From positions 310,001 through 374,000 of the forward strand of contig CAWGIW010000025.1 of NCBI GenBank assembly GCA_963822825.1: 64,000 bases of DNA. Reading direction: 5' to 3'. The position numbers and the translations under genes are program-made. Origin of the DNA: JAWWPY01 sp963822825. GTDB lineage: Bacteria > Actinomycetota > Actinomycetes > Streptosporangiales > Streptosporangiaceae. The notes under the pieces are model-generated. The model was not told the origin of the DNA. It worked only from the letters and a program-made list of their open reading frames with translations, and searched no databases. How positions within the stretch are numbered: position 1 is the stretch's first letter; each line of letters opens with the position of its first letter. Below are positions 20,066 through 28,417 of the stretch, in pieces.

Positions 20066-20666
20066 CGCAGCGGATGCCGCGGTCCTCGGCCAGCACCCGG
20101 GCCTGGGGCTTGATCTCCTGAGCGGCGAAAATCCCCTGCACCGGAGCGAGCAGCGGGTCGCGGTTCAGCAGATCCAGGTAGCGGGTGAGCTGCTCGACCC
20201 CGTCGATCTCGCCCCGGCGCTTGACCTCGATGGCGACGGCGACACCAGCCGGGTCCCGGCACATCAGGTTGACCGGCCCGATCGCGGTCGGGTACTCACG
20301 GCGGACCAGCCGCCAGCCCTCGCCGAGCACGGCCATCTGGGCCGCGAGCAGCTCCTGGAGGTGTGCTTCCACGCCGTCCTTGACCAGGCCGGGATCCTCG
20401 CCCAGCGCGAACGAGGAGTCGCTGAGGATCTCGGAGATCTCGATGGTCAGCGTCTCGCCGGATTTGCCGGTGACGACCCACTGGCCCGGCTGCTCGTCCA
20501 GCCGGCAGGGCGGGGACATCCAGTTGAGCGGCTTGTAGCTGCCGCCATCGGCGTGGACCAGTACCGACGAGTCGGCCTTGATGATCAGCAGGCGCAGGGC
20601 GGGAGGAAGATGGGCGGACAGCCGTCCCGCGTAGTTGACGCTGCACCGGGCGATGACAAGCCGCAC
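20007..20666 (-). CDS. nucS: NucS mismatch-specific endonuclease
   Basis: Cuts DNA at mismatches and supplies non-canonical mismatch repair in actinobacteria, which lack MutS/MutL. GTG 20666 starts the characteristic VRLVIARCSVNYAGRLSAHLPPALRL and gives 219 residues. The N-terminal DNA-binding domain includes SYKPLNWMSPPC. The RecB-like nuclease core carries D138, E147 and K149 within RDPAGVAVAIEVKRRGEIDGVEQLTRYLD. The frame continues upstream to 20945 but that part overlaps a lipoprotein gene in another frame. Counterpart of Rv1321, in the same relative position. Confidence 0.95.
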   Translation of the reverse strand: MRLVIARCSVNYAGRLSAHLPPALRLLIIKADSSVLVHADGGSYKPLNWMSPPCRLDEQPGQWVVTGKSGETLTIEISEILSDSSFALGEDPGLVKDGVEAHLQELLAAQMAVLGEGWRLVRREYPTAIGPVNLMCRDPAGVAVAIEVKRRGEIDGVEQLTRYLDLLNRDPLLAPVQGIFAAQEIKPQARVLAEDRGIRCVTLDYESMRGADDGALRLF

Positions 20667-20713
20667 GAGAGCCAACTGTAACCCCAGATCGGCGAGCGTG
20701 CGCTCCACGGCGC

Positions 20714-21349
20714 TCAGGGTCTGGGGCCGTTGCCGGGAGAAGTGGTGGGCGTGGTCGCCAGCAGGGCGGGGAGCTGGCCCAGTTCCTTCTGGTAGGCGGC
20801 GCGGTACTGCTGGACCTCCTTGGTGAGCTGCTGCTGGTGCGCCGCGGCGCTCAGGCCGCTCGATCCCGTGGCCGGCGGCGGACCGAGGCCGGGACCGAAT
20901 GTGAAGCCGTCCTGCGCGGCTGCGGCGTTTCCTACGTATCCCCACCGCCCGAAAGGTGCTCCGTCGCTTCCCAGATAGCCGGGCACACGTATCCCGAACT
21001 GGACGTCGCCCGCGTCGCCGGCGTAGCCCGCGGCGGTCATGCAGGCCGTGGCCAGTTGGGCGCTCGTGGCGTTGGGCGCCAGCCCGTCGCCGGTCGCGCC
21101 GAGTTCGGCGTAGGGCGTGAAGGCCTCCTTCGCCACCGCCGCGGCCACCGAGGTGGGCATCGCCGGTCGGCCGACGCTCGGTGCCGTCACACTGGTGCCC
21201 GGGCTCTTGGTACCGGAGTCGGCGGAGCAGGCGGCCGCGCTCAGGCCGGCGCAGCAGCAGACCAGGACCGCGATTCCCGCCCGGGCCCGGCCCAGCCGGG
21301 GGCTGCGTCCGAGGGTACTCATCGCGCTCGTCATTACTTTCATCCTCAA
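20714..21349 (-). CDS. Lipoprotein, shortened paralogue of its upstream neighbour
   Basis: A basic N-terminus and hydrophobic segment end in the lipobox LSAAAC, so the protein should be lipid-anchored outside the membrane. The mature part begins with TSVTAPSVGRPAMPTSVAAAVAKEAFTPYAELG and has the motif ACMTAAGY, both matching the next upstream gene. About 130 residues present in the middle of that paralogue are missing; the C-terminal QQYRAAYQKELGQLPALLATTPT is retained. A later ATG (21322, MSTLGRS) may be the start. It is the last gene of the export-system cluster. Confidence 0.75.
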   Translation of the reverse strand: MRMKVMTSAMSTLGRSPRLGRARAGIAVLVCCCAGLSAAACSADSGTKSPGTSVTAPSVGRPAMPTSVAAAVAKEAFTPYAELGATGDGLAPNATSAQLATACMTAAGYAGDAGDVQFGIRVPGYLGSDGAPFGRWGYVGNAAAAQDGFTFGPGLGPPPATGSSGLSAAAHQQQLTKEVQQYRAAYQKELGQLPALLATTPTTSPGNGPRP

Positions 21350-21424
21350 CGATTCGACGTCAGGCCTGCCGTAGTGCCCCTGGGCGGCCGGGAAGGCCCG
21401 CCCACAATCGCCGCGTACACGCCG

Positions 21425-22405
21425 TCATGACCTCAGGCTTTCGGTCCGTGGCTGGGAGGCGCGGTGGGCGTGGTCGTCAGCAGGGCGGGGAGTTTGGCCA
21501 GTTCCTTCTGGTACGCGTCGCGGTATTGGTGAACCGCCGCGCTCAGCTTTTGCTGGTTCGCGTTGAACGATCTGCTGCTCGTAGCTGGCCTGCACGGCGA
21601 AAAAGATCCCGGCCAGGTCCGTGGACTGGGTACAGGCCGCGTCCGACTCGGCCTCAGCGATCTGCGCCGCGTTCTGCGCTGCGGTCAGTGACGGGCTCGT
21701 GATCGTTCTTCCGCCGCCCGTGCTCGTCGTCTTTGATGCCGTGCGAAGGACCGCCATCACACTGCCGATCAGGGCATTCGGGCTGGAAGATTCGTAACCG
21801 TCGGCGGTCATGCAGGCCGCCCACGCCTTGGTGGCCTTGGCTATGGACGGGTCCTTGGACTCGTCGCTCTGGATAGCCTGGCCCAGGGCTCCGACTCCGG
21901 CCAGCGTGGAGTTCTGCTGACCGGCGCTGAAGTTCTGCACGATGGTGAGGCACTTGTACAACGCGTCCTGCTCCGCGCCGCTCAGGCCGGCGTCCGGTCC
22001 CGGCCCACCCCCGCCCAGGAGGAAGCCGTACTGCGCGGCTTGGGTGGTTCCCACGTATCCGAACGCCCCGAAATCGGTCGTGCCTCGCAACGTGTCCCCC
22101 ACCCGCTCTCCCCCGAGAAGGGTGGGGGCGTTCGGGTACCCCGCGCCGGTCATGCAGGCGGTGCCGAGCGAGGACGCTGCCTCATTGGGCGCCAGCCCGT
22201 CGCCGGCGGCGTCGCCGAGTTCGGCGTAGGGAGTGAAGGCCTGCTTGGCCAGCGCGGCGGCAATCGACGAGGCCATCGGCGGCTTCCCGACGCTGGGCGC
22301 GGTCACGCTCGTGCCAGGCGTCTTGGTGCTGGAACCTCCCGAGCAGGCCGTCGCGGTCAGGCCCGCGCAGCAGCAGAGCAGGACCGCGAGAGCGGTGCGG
22401 GTCAT
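21425..22405 (-). CDS. Lipoprotein, full-length paralogue with a frameshifted C-terminus
   Basis: Signal peptide with lipobox LTATAC, then TSVTAPSVGKPPMASSIAAALAKQAFTPYAELG. Two copies of an ACMT-x-x-GY motif (ACMTGAGYPNAP, ACMTADGYESSSP) and further cysteines are spaced along the mature chain. After ASYEQQIVQ the frame reads nonsense, but the +1 frame gives NANQQKLSAAVHQYRDAYQKELAKLPALLTTTPTAPP and a TGA at 21433, which aligns with the paralogue next door. One base is therefore gained or lost near 21560. It follows the ABC permease gene and probably works with it at the cell surface. Confidence 0.72.
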   Translation of the reverse strand: MTRTALAVLLCCCAGLTATACSGGSSTKTPGTSVTAPSVGKPPMASSIAAALAKQAFTPYAELGDAAGDGLAPNEAASSLGTACMTGAGYPNAPTLLGGERVGDTLRGTTDFGAFGYVGTTQAAQYGFLLGGGGPGPDAGLSGAEQDALYKCLTIVQNFSAGQQNSTLAGVGALGQAIQSDESKDPSIAKATKAWAACMTADGYESSSPNALIGSVMAVLRTASKTTSTGGGRTITSPSLTAAQNAAQIAEAESDAACTQSTDLAGIFFAVQASYEQQIVQREPAKAERGGSPIPRRVPEGTGQTPRPADDHAHRASQPRTESLRS

Positions 22406-22429
22406 CCTCGTGTTCCCTTCCCTTCACCG

Positions 22430-23728
22430 TCAGGCATGCCGCAGTGCCGCGAGCGGGCTGGTTCGTGAGGCGCGCAGCGCCGGATACGCCCCCGCCAGCA
22501 GCCCGACGACACTGCCGATCAGCGGTGCGGGCAGGGTCACACCCGGGTTGACCACGGCGGTCCAGTCCTTAGCCGCGGCGAAGACGACTACGGTCGCCAC
22601 GCCCAGGCTGGTGCCGATCAGCCCGCCGAGGGTGCCCAGGGTGGTGCTCTCGGCCAGGAACTGGCTGGCGATGTGCCGTGGCCGGGCGCCCAGAGCGCGG
22701 CGCAGCCCGATTTCCTCGGTGCGTTCGAGCACGGCCACCAGGGTGGTGTTCGCGATCCCGACCGCGCCGATCAGGAGGCTGATCGAGGCGAGGATCAGGA
22801 ACAAGCCGGTCAGGTCGCCGCTGATCTGGCTCTGCAGGCTCTGCGGGTTGGGCGGGGATGACACGACCAGCCGGCTCGGGTCATCGGGCAGTTCCGCGGC
22901 GGCGATCTGCCGCCCCACCACCCTCGCCGCGCCCAGCTTCGTCGCAATGACCATCTGGGCTTCGTCCTGGTTTCCGATGCCCGGTTCGGGATTGCCGAAG
23001 TCGGCCAGGGCCGTGCTGCGCGGAATGAGCACGGCGCTCTGGCCGGCCACCACGCGTTGCGCGGCGCTGTACATGCCGACGATCGTGTACGCGATGCCGT
23101 TGACGAACACCGCCGGCTGCTCGGCCAGACGCGCCGGGGAGATCCCGAGTTCCTTCGCAGTGCCCGTGTCGATCATCGCGACATGCTGTGCGGTGTCGTT
23201 CTCATAGGCCGTCAGCGGCGAGCCGGCGGCCATCGTCAAACCCATCGCCGCCACCGCGCCCGGCGAGGCGGCCAGCAGGTTGACGTTGCTCGCCGCAGTG
23301 GCCGACAGGCCCGGCGACGAGGTGAACTGCGTGTCCGGTGGCAGGACCACCGGCCACCACACCCCAGCCGCGACCACGCCGTCGATGTGCCGCGCGATCG
23401 CGTCGGCGTTGGCCGAGAATCCGATGGCCGGATTGGTGCCCGGCGTGGAGACGTCGTTGGCCGGCCCGTTGTCCTCCACGGTCACCGTGGTGGCGTCCAG
23501 AACGGTGAACTGCCGCGAGATCTGGCCGGCCGCGGTCGCGGTCAGCCCCAGCACGGCCACGAACGCGCCCACCCCGAGAATCGTGCCGAGCATGGTCAGC
23601 CCGGCCCGGCCCGGTCGCTGCACGATCCCCGCGACCGCCTCGGCGGACGCGTCCCGCGCGGCCAGCCGCGAGGCGGGGATGTCGATCAGGTCGGTCCGCC
23701 GGCGCGGCCGGAAACGAAGGCTAGGCAT
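22430..23728 (-). CDS. ABC transporter permease, MacB/FtsX type
   Basis: 432 residues from ATG 23728, which overlaps the end of the ATPase gene by eight bases. Layout is that of MacB-like permeases: an N-terminal transmembrane helix (GRAGLTMLGTILGVGAFVAVLGLTATAAG), a ~230-residue extracytoplasmic domain, then three C-terminal helices including GLFLILASISLLIGAVGIANTTLVAVLERTEEIGLRRALGARPRHI, the FtsX coupling region. With the adjacent ATPase and HlyD-like protein it forms a tripartite export or mechanotransmission system. Substrate unknown. Confidence 0.92.
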   Translation of the reverse strand: MPSLRFRPRRRTDLIDIPASRLAARDASAEAVAGIVQRPGRAGLTMLGTILGVGAFVAVLGLTATAAGQISRQFTVLDATTVTVEDNGPANDVSTPGTNPAIGFSANADAIARHIDGVVAAGVWWPVVLPPDTQFTSSPGLSATAASNVNLLAASPGAVAAMGLTMAAGSPLTAYENDTAQHVAMIDTGTAKELGISPARLAEQPAVFVNGIAYTIVGMYSAAQRVVAGQSAVLIPRSTALADFGNPEPGIGNQDEAQMVIATKLGAARVVGRQIAAAELPDDPSRLVVSSPPNPQSLQSQISGDLTGLFLILASISLLIGAVGIANTTLVAVLERTEEIGLRRALGARPRHIASQFLAESTTLGTLGGLIGTSLGVATVVVFAAAKDWTAVVNPGVTLPAPLIGSVVGLLAGAYPALRASRTSPLAALRHA

Positions 23729-24419
23729 GACCGGCCTCCGCGGCCGGGTCAACGGGGCGTTGCTCGGAGAGCATCCCGTCCTTGATGGCGATCGTCCGGC
23801 CCGCGTGGGCGGCGACATTCGCGTCGTGGCTGATCACCACGATCGTGAAGCCGTTGGCGTGCAGGTCGCCGATCAGTTCCATGAGCGTGGCCGCGTTCTG
23901 CGAATCGAGGTTCCCGGTCGGCTCGTCGCACAGCAGCAGGCTGGGCCGGTTGACCAGGGCCCGTGCGATCGCGACCCGCTGGCACTCTCCGCCGGACAGG
24001 GTCGTGGGCAGCGAGTCGATCCGGTGGCCGAGGCCCACCCGATCCAGCGCGTCGAGCGCGGCCGAGCGGCGCTGCGCCCGCGGGGTGCGGTTGTACAGCT
24101 GCGCGAGCAGCACGTTCTCCTCGGCGGTGCGGTAGGCCAGCAAATGGAAGGACTGGAAGACGAACCCGATCCGCCGACCGCGCAGCGTAGAACGGTCCCG
24201 GTCCGACAACGCACCTGTGTCCAGGCCGTCGAGCAGGTATGTGCCGCCGGTCGGCGTGTCGAGCAGGCCGAGCAGGTGCAGCAGCGTCGACTTCCCCGAA
24301 CCGGACGTCCCGGTCACCGCGACATAGTCACCCTCGTCGATCACCAGGTCGGCCGGGCGCAGGGCCGGGACCGGAGGCGGCCCGGGATAGGTACGCGCCA
24401 GACCGCGCAACTCGATCAC
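23721..24419 (-). CDS. ABC transporter ATP-binding protein, MacB/LolD type
   Basis: 232 residues with all ATPase motifs: Walker A GTSGSGKST at 37-45, Q-loop FVFQSFHLL, signature LSGGECQR at 141-148, Walker B LLLCDEPTGNLD at 161-172 and the switch histidine in VISHD. The Cys after the signature is a minor variation. It energises the permease encoded immediately downstream (8-base overlap). Confidence 0.95.
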   Translation of the reverse strand: MIELRGLARTYPGPPPVPALRPADLVIDEGDYVAVTGTSGSGKSTLLHLLGLLDTPTGGTYLLDGLDTGALSDRDRSTLRGRRIGFVFQSFHLLAYRTAEENVLLAQLYNRTPRAQRRSAALDALDRVGLGHRIDSLPTTLSGGECQRVAIARALVNRPSLLLCDEPTGNLDSQNAATLMELIGDLHANGFTIVVISHDANVAAHAGRTIAIKDGMLSEQRPVDPAAEAGHA

Positions 24420-24507
24420 CGGCCGCCCCGCGCCGGGCTCCCGGTCCGGCCCCGCCGCGGGCTGCGGCGACGGCGACGGCGAGGTATTCGTTGCGGGCCG
24501 TGGCGCC

Positions 24508-25779
24508 TCATCCGCTCACCACCACGCTGTCTCCCGCCGCCAGTGCGCCGACGGTCACCGGGGTCACCTGGACGTATCCGTTCTCGGACAAACCTGGGGT
24601 CACTGGTACGTTCTTCTGCTTCCCGCCCGCGGTCACGACCGTGACGAAACTGCTCCCGGACGCGGTGGTCACGATCGCGGCGACCGGTACGGTGAGCACC
24701 GCACCCTCGGTCTGCCCGGTCTCTACGGTGACCAGCACATTCTCGCCGTTCAGCGCGCCGGGCAGCGGCGAGGACGGATGAACGGTCACCGGGACGAACA
24801 GCGAGGCGCCCGAACCGCTGCCTGCCCCGCCCTGACCGCCCGACGAGCTCGAGCCCGACGACCCCGACGACCCCGAGTTGCTCGACGCCCCCGAAGAGCC
24901 CGAGCTGCCCGAAGATCCGGAGGAGCCCGCGGAGCCCGAGGCCCCGATGTCCACCGTCGTGCCAATCGGGACCGTCTGGGTCGCCGTGCCCAGCGCCGCC
25001 ACGGTGCCAGTCGCACTGATCCCAGTCGCCGCGTCGCTTATTTTTACCTTCAGCCCGGTCTTGACCTGCGAGGCGTACGCCGGTGGCAGCTCACCGGTCA
25101 GCGCCAGCTCGCCGCGGGTGGACAGGGTCAGGAACGGCGAGCCGGCCTGCTGCCCGACGGCGCCGTTGACCGCGATCACGGTCGACGGCAGCGTGGGAAG
25201 GAACAGCACGTCGCCCTGTGGCACCTCCGGGCCGTTGACCGTCGCGGACGGCCCAGTCGCGGACGGCCCAGTCGCGGCGCCCGTCCCCGGCACGGGATAT
25301 CCGAGATGGGTGTAGAACGCGGACACCGCATCCTCGGTGCTCGCACCGAAGTAGCCCGGCGTATCGCCCCCGTCGTAGTACCCGAGCGCGGCCAGCGCCT
25401 TTTGCAGTTCGGCCACATCCGGGCCGCTCTCGCCCGGCGACAGGTCCCGCCACGCGGGCACGGAGCCGGTCAGCACGAACATCGGCGAGCCGTCGATCTC
25501 GGCCAGCAGTTCGCCGTTCGTCACGGTGCTGCCGACCCGCACGTCCAGCTTCGATATGTAGAGCTGTGCGGCCGAGCCGCTCGCCGACACGTCGTACTGC
25601 CGCGCGGGATACACCACTCCGCGCATAGCGACCGAGGAGGTCAAGTCCTGGGACGTGACCTTCGCCGTGGTCACCGTGTCGGCCGGCGGCGCGGTGTCCG
25701 CGGCCAGCTGGGCCGGTGACTTGACGAAGGCCGCGCCGATCAGGCCGCCGGCCGACAGCAGGGCCGCCCCGATCCCCAC
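24508..25779 (-). CDS. HlyD/MacA-like periplasmic adaptor with a peptidoglycan-binding domain
   Basis: One N-terminal transmembrane helix (GIGAALLSAGGLIGAAFV), then a membrane-fusion fold: VTTAKVTSQDLTSSVAMRGVVYPARQY, a lipoyl-like hairpin, and an inserted peptidoglycan-binding_1 domain (GPDVAELQKALAALGYYDGG..GYFGASTEDAVSAFY). A Ser/Gly-rich spacer precedes the final beta domain. The frame begins inefficiently at GTG 25779; better N-terminal coding with ATG 25996 (MNNETGSRRGRKQRALPG) lies upstream in another frame, so one indel between 25780 and 25990 probably hides the true start. First gene of the export cluster. Confidence 0.82.
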   Translation of the reverse strand: MGIGAALLSAGGLIGAAFVKSPAQLAADTAPPADTVTTAKVTSQDLTSSVAMRGVVYPARQYDVSASGSAAQLYISKLDVRVGSTVTNGELLAEIDGSPMFVLTGSVPAWRDLSPGESGPDVAELQKALAALGYYDGGDTPGYFGASTEDAVSAFYTHLGYPVPGTGAATGPSATGPSATVNGPEVPQGDVLFLPTLPSTVIAVNGAVGQQAGSPFLTLSTRGELALTGELPPAYASQVKTGLKVKISDAATGISATGTVAALGTATQTVPIGTTVDIGASGSAGSSGSSGSSGSSGASSNSGSSGSSGSSSSGGQGGAGSGSGASLFVPVTVHPSSPLPGALNGENVLVTVETGQTEGAVLTVPVAAIVTTASGSSFVTVVTAGGKQKNVPVTPGLSENGYVQVTPVTVGALAAGDSVVVSG

Positions 25780-26111
25780 GCCCAGCAGGATCCGGCGACG
25801 CCGGGCGAGCCGCGACCCGCGTCCCGCCGCCCGGCCCGCAACTCCGCCCGGCTGGCTCCCGGGCGGTGTCCCGGGTTCCGGCCTCGGGCCCGCTCCCGGG
25901 CGGTGTCCCGGATTCCGGCCCGTCCGGCCCGGGGCTGGAATCCCCGGGCAACGCCCGTTGCTTACGGCCGCGGCGGCTGCCGGTTTCGTTGTTCATGCTT
26001 ATGTATTGCCTCGCCGGCCGGACCCGTTCCCGGGACGCCGACGTGGGCAATCACCGGCAACCGGCTATGGGCCCGGGCCGACCGGGATCCGCGCACTCGC
26101 AGTGGCCGCGG

Positions 26112-27449
26112 TCAGAGCCCGTCGCCGGGGCGGCCAAGCGCCCGGTAGGTCCAGCCGACGGCACGCCACAGCACCGGGTCGAGCGCGTGGCGGCCGTCGG
26201 CGACGTTACGCCGCGCCACAGCTTTCCCGATGACCTCGGGGTCTGCCTGCCGGAACTCGGGCCACTCGGTCAGCAGGAGCAGTACATCCGCCTCGGCGGC
26301 AGCGCCGAGGATGGAGCCGGCGTATTCCAGCTCCGGGTGGACCAGCCGAGCCTTGTCCGTGGCCGCCGGGTCATAAGCGGTGACGCGGGCGCCGAGGCGG
26401 TGCAGCGCGGTAGCCACATCGAGTGCGGGCGAGTCCCGGATGTCGTCGGAATCCGGTTTGAACGCGAGGCCGAGCACGCCGACGCAGCAGCCCTGGACTG
26501 ACCCCCCGGCCAGCTCAGCGGCCAGTTCCACCATGCGGGAGCGGCGTCGCAGGTTGATCGCGTCCACGTGCCGGAGGAAGGAAACCGCCTCGTCCGCGCC
26601 CAGCTCCGTGGCGCGGGTCATGAAGGCGCGGATGTCCTTCGGCAGACAGCCGCCGCCGAAACCGAGGCCGGGCCGCATGCCCGCCCCGCCAATGCGGTGA
26701 TCGTAGGCCAGCGCCTCGGCCAGCCTGCTGACGTCCGCGCCGGCCGCCTCACAGACCTCAGCCATGGCGTTGATGAAAGAGATCTTGGTCGCGAGAAAGG
26801 CGTTCGCGGCCACCTTGACCAGTTCCGCGGTGGCGAAGTCGGTGACGACACACGGGACCCCGGCCGCCAGCGGCTCCGCGTACACCTCACGCAGGATCGC
26901 CTCGGCGCTCGCCGAGCGCACTCCCAGCACGATCCGCTCCGGCCGCAGCGTGTCGGCCACCGCGTGTCCTTCGCGGAGGAACTCCGGGTTCCAGGCCAGT
27001 TCGACGCCTGATCCGGGGGGGATGAGCCGCGCCAGGCGGTCGGCGAGGCTCGCCGCCGTGCCCGCCGGCGTGGTTGATTTCCCAACGATCAGAGACGGCC
27101 GGTCCAGCAGTGGGGCGAGAGCGTCGATGCAGCCGAGCAATTGCGACAAGTCGGCTCCGGCCGAGTCCGCCCGCTGCGGCGTGCCCACACAGCAGAAGTG
27201 CACGTCCCCGAAGTCCGCGGCCTCCTGGAACGACGTGGTAAAGCGCAGCCGCCCCGACCGCAGGCCACGTTCGAGCACTGGCTCCAGGCCAGGTTCGTAG
27301 AAGGGCAGCCTGCCCGCCGCGAGCGCGCCGATCCGGGCCGCGTTGACGTCCACGCCCAGCACGTCGAAGCCAAGCTCGGCCATGCACGCGGCGTGTGTGG
27401 TGCCTAGATACCCGGTTCCAAGCACGGTCAGCCGGCGAGCCACGGTCAC
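26112..27449 (-). CDS. UDP-glucose/GDP-mannose dehydrogenase family protein
   Basis: 445 residues. Oxidises a nucleotide sugar, most likely UDP-glucose to UDP-glucuronate, with NAD. N-terminal dinucleotide motif GTGYLG at 11-16; catalytic cysteine C268 in GFGGGCLPKD; active-site Lys and Asn in ELVKVAANAFLATKISFINAMAE; second Rossmann domain with VGVLGLAFKPDSDDIRDSPAL. GTG 27449 overlaps the stop of the glycosyltransferase gene by four bases (GTGA). Last gene of the five-gene minus-strand glycan operon, feeding it an acidic sugar donor. Confidence 0.93.
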   Translation of the reverse strand: MTVARRLTVLGTGYLGTTHAACMAELGFDVLGVDVNAARIGALAAGRLPFYEPGLEPVLERGLRSGRLRFTTSFQEAADFGDVHFCCVGTPQRADSAGADLSQLLGCIDALAPLLDRPSLIVGKSTTPAGTAASLADRLARLIPPGSGVELAWNPEFLREGHAVADTLRPERIVLGVRSASAEAILREVYAEPLAAGVPCVVTDFATAELVKVAANAFLATKISFINAMAEVCEAAGADVSRLAEALAYDHRIGGAGMRPGLGFGGGCLPKDIRAFMTRATELGADEAVSFLRHVDAINLRRRSRMVELAAELAGGSVQGCCVGVLGLAFKPDSDDIRDSPALDVATALHRLGARVTAYDPAATDKARLVHPELEYAGSILGAAAEADVLLLLTEWPEFRQADPEVIGKAVARRNVADGRHALDPVLWRAVGWTYRALGRPGDGL

Positions 27450-28417
27450 ACGTCCCCCCGGGACCGGACGATCAGGTCAGCGAGAAGAGCCAGGGTGGCG
27501 ATGATCAGCCCGGTCACGAAGATCAGGATGGTGTCGGCCGCGAAGTGCAGCGGGTGCACGACCAGGTCGTAGATGCCTTTGGCGAAGCCGAGGACGAGCA
27601 GGGTGAGCGCCACGGGCATGAGCACCTTGAGCGGGTTGAAGTACATCACCATCCGCAGCACCTGAAGGATGTAGCGGTAGGCGTCCCGGCCGAACTTGAA
27701 CTTCGACTTGCCCGCCCGCTTCGCGTAGTCGATCGGCACGTAACGGACGTCGTGCTGGTTGGACAGGAAGGCGATCGTGATCGTGGTGACACACGAGAAC
27801 CCGGGCGGAAGCAGCCTGAGGTACGGCAGCGCGACCTGGCGCCGGAACGCCCGGAGCCCCGAGTTCAGGTCCGGGATCTGGGAGTTGGTCAGCAGTTCGG
27901 CGAGCTTGCGGATGAACCACTTGGCCGGCACGCGCAGGAACTTGTGGGTGCCTTCTTCGGTGGTCCTCGCGCCCACGACCTGATCCAGGAGCGGGTCCTT
28001 CTCCAGCATCTGGACGAGCTCTGGAATACGGTCGTTCGGATACGTCATGTCGGCGTCGGTCCACACGACGATCTGGCCCAGCGCCTGCTGGGTGCCGATG
28101 CGGCGGACGGTGCCGGAGCCGCCATTGCGGTGGAAGTGCACGATCTTCAGATGCGGGAATCCCGGCGCTGCCTCGTGCAGGCGGGCCAGCGTGTCATCGG
28201 TGGAGGCGTCATCGTAGGCCACGAGCTCGTAGTCGTATCCGCTCCCGTCCATGGCCTCGCAGATGCGCGCCACCTCGGCCGTGACATGCCCCTCCTCGTT
28301 GTGGCAGGGCAGGATGATCGAGACATACGGGACCTGGGCGGACGGATCGCTCACGGGGGGTGAGGCTACTACGTCCTCCGGAGTGGCGGCGGCAGTACCG
28401 TCGAGCGGAATGGTCAT
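27446..28417 (-). CDS. GT2 family glycosyltransferase, polyprenyl-phosphate hexose synthase type
   Basis: 323 residues from ATG 28417, which overlaps the previous stop as ATGA. The GT-A domain has VSIILPCHNEEGHV, YDDASTDDTLAR and the DAD metal site in VVWTDADMTYPNDRI. Two C-terminal transmembrane helices (VLMPVALTLLVLGFAKGIYDLVV and TILIFVTGLIIATLALLADLIV) follow, the GtrB/DPM1 arrangement of enzymes that load a hexose on polyprenyl phosphate at the inner leaflet. Such donors feed GT-C enzymes, and two polytopic candidates precede it in the operon. Confidence 0.9.
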   Translation of the reverse strand: MTIPLDGTAAATPEDVVASPPVSDPSAQVPYVSIILPCHNEEGHVTAEVARICEAMDGSGYDYELVAYDDASTDDTLARLHEAAPGFPHLKIVHFHRNGGSGTVRRIGTQQALGQIVVWTDADMTYPNDRIPELVQMLEKDPLLDQVVGARTTEEGTHKFLRVPAKWFIRKLAELLTNSQIPDLNSGLRAFRRQVALPYLRLLPPGFSCVTTITIAFLSNQHDVRYVPIDYAKRAGKSKFKFGRDAYRYILQVLRMVMYFNPLKVLMPVALTLLVLGFAKGIYDLVVHPLHFAADTILIFVTGLIIATLALLADLIVRSRGDV

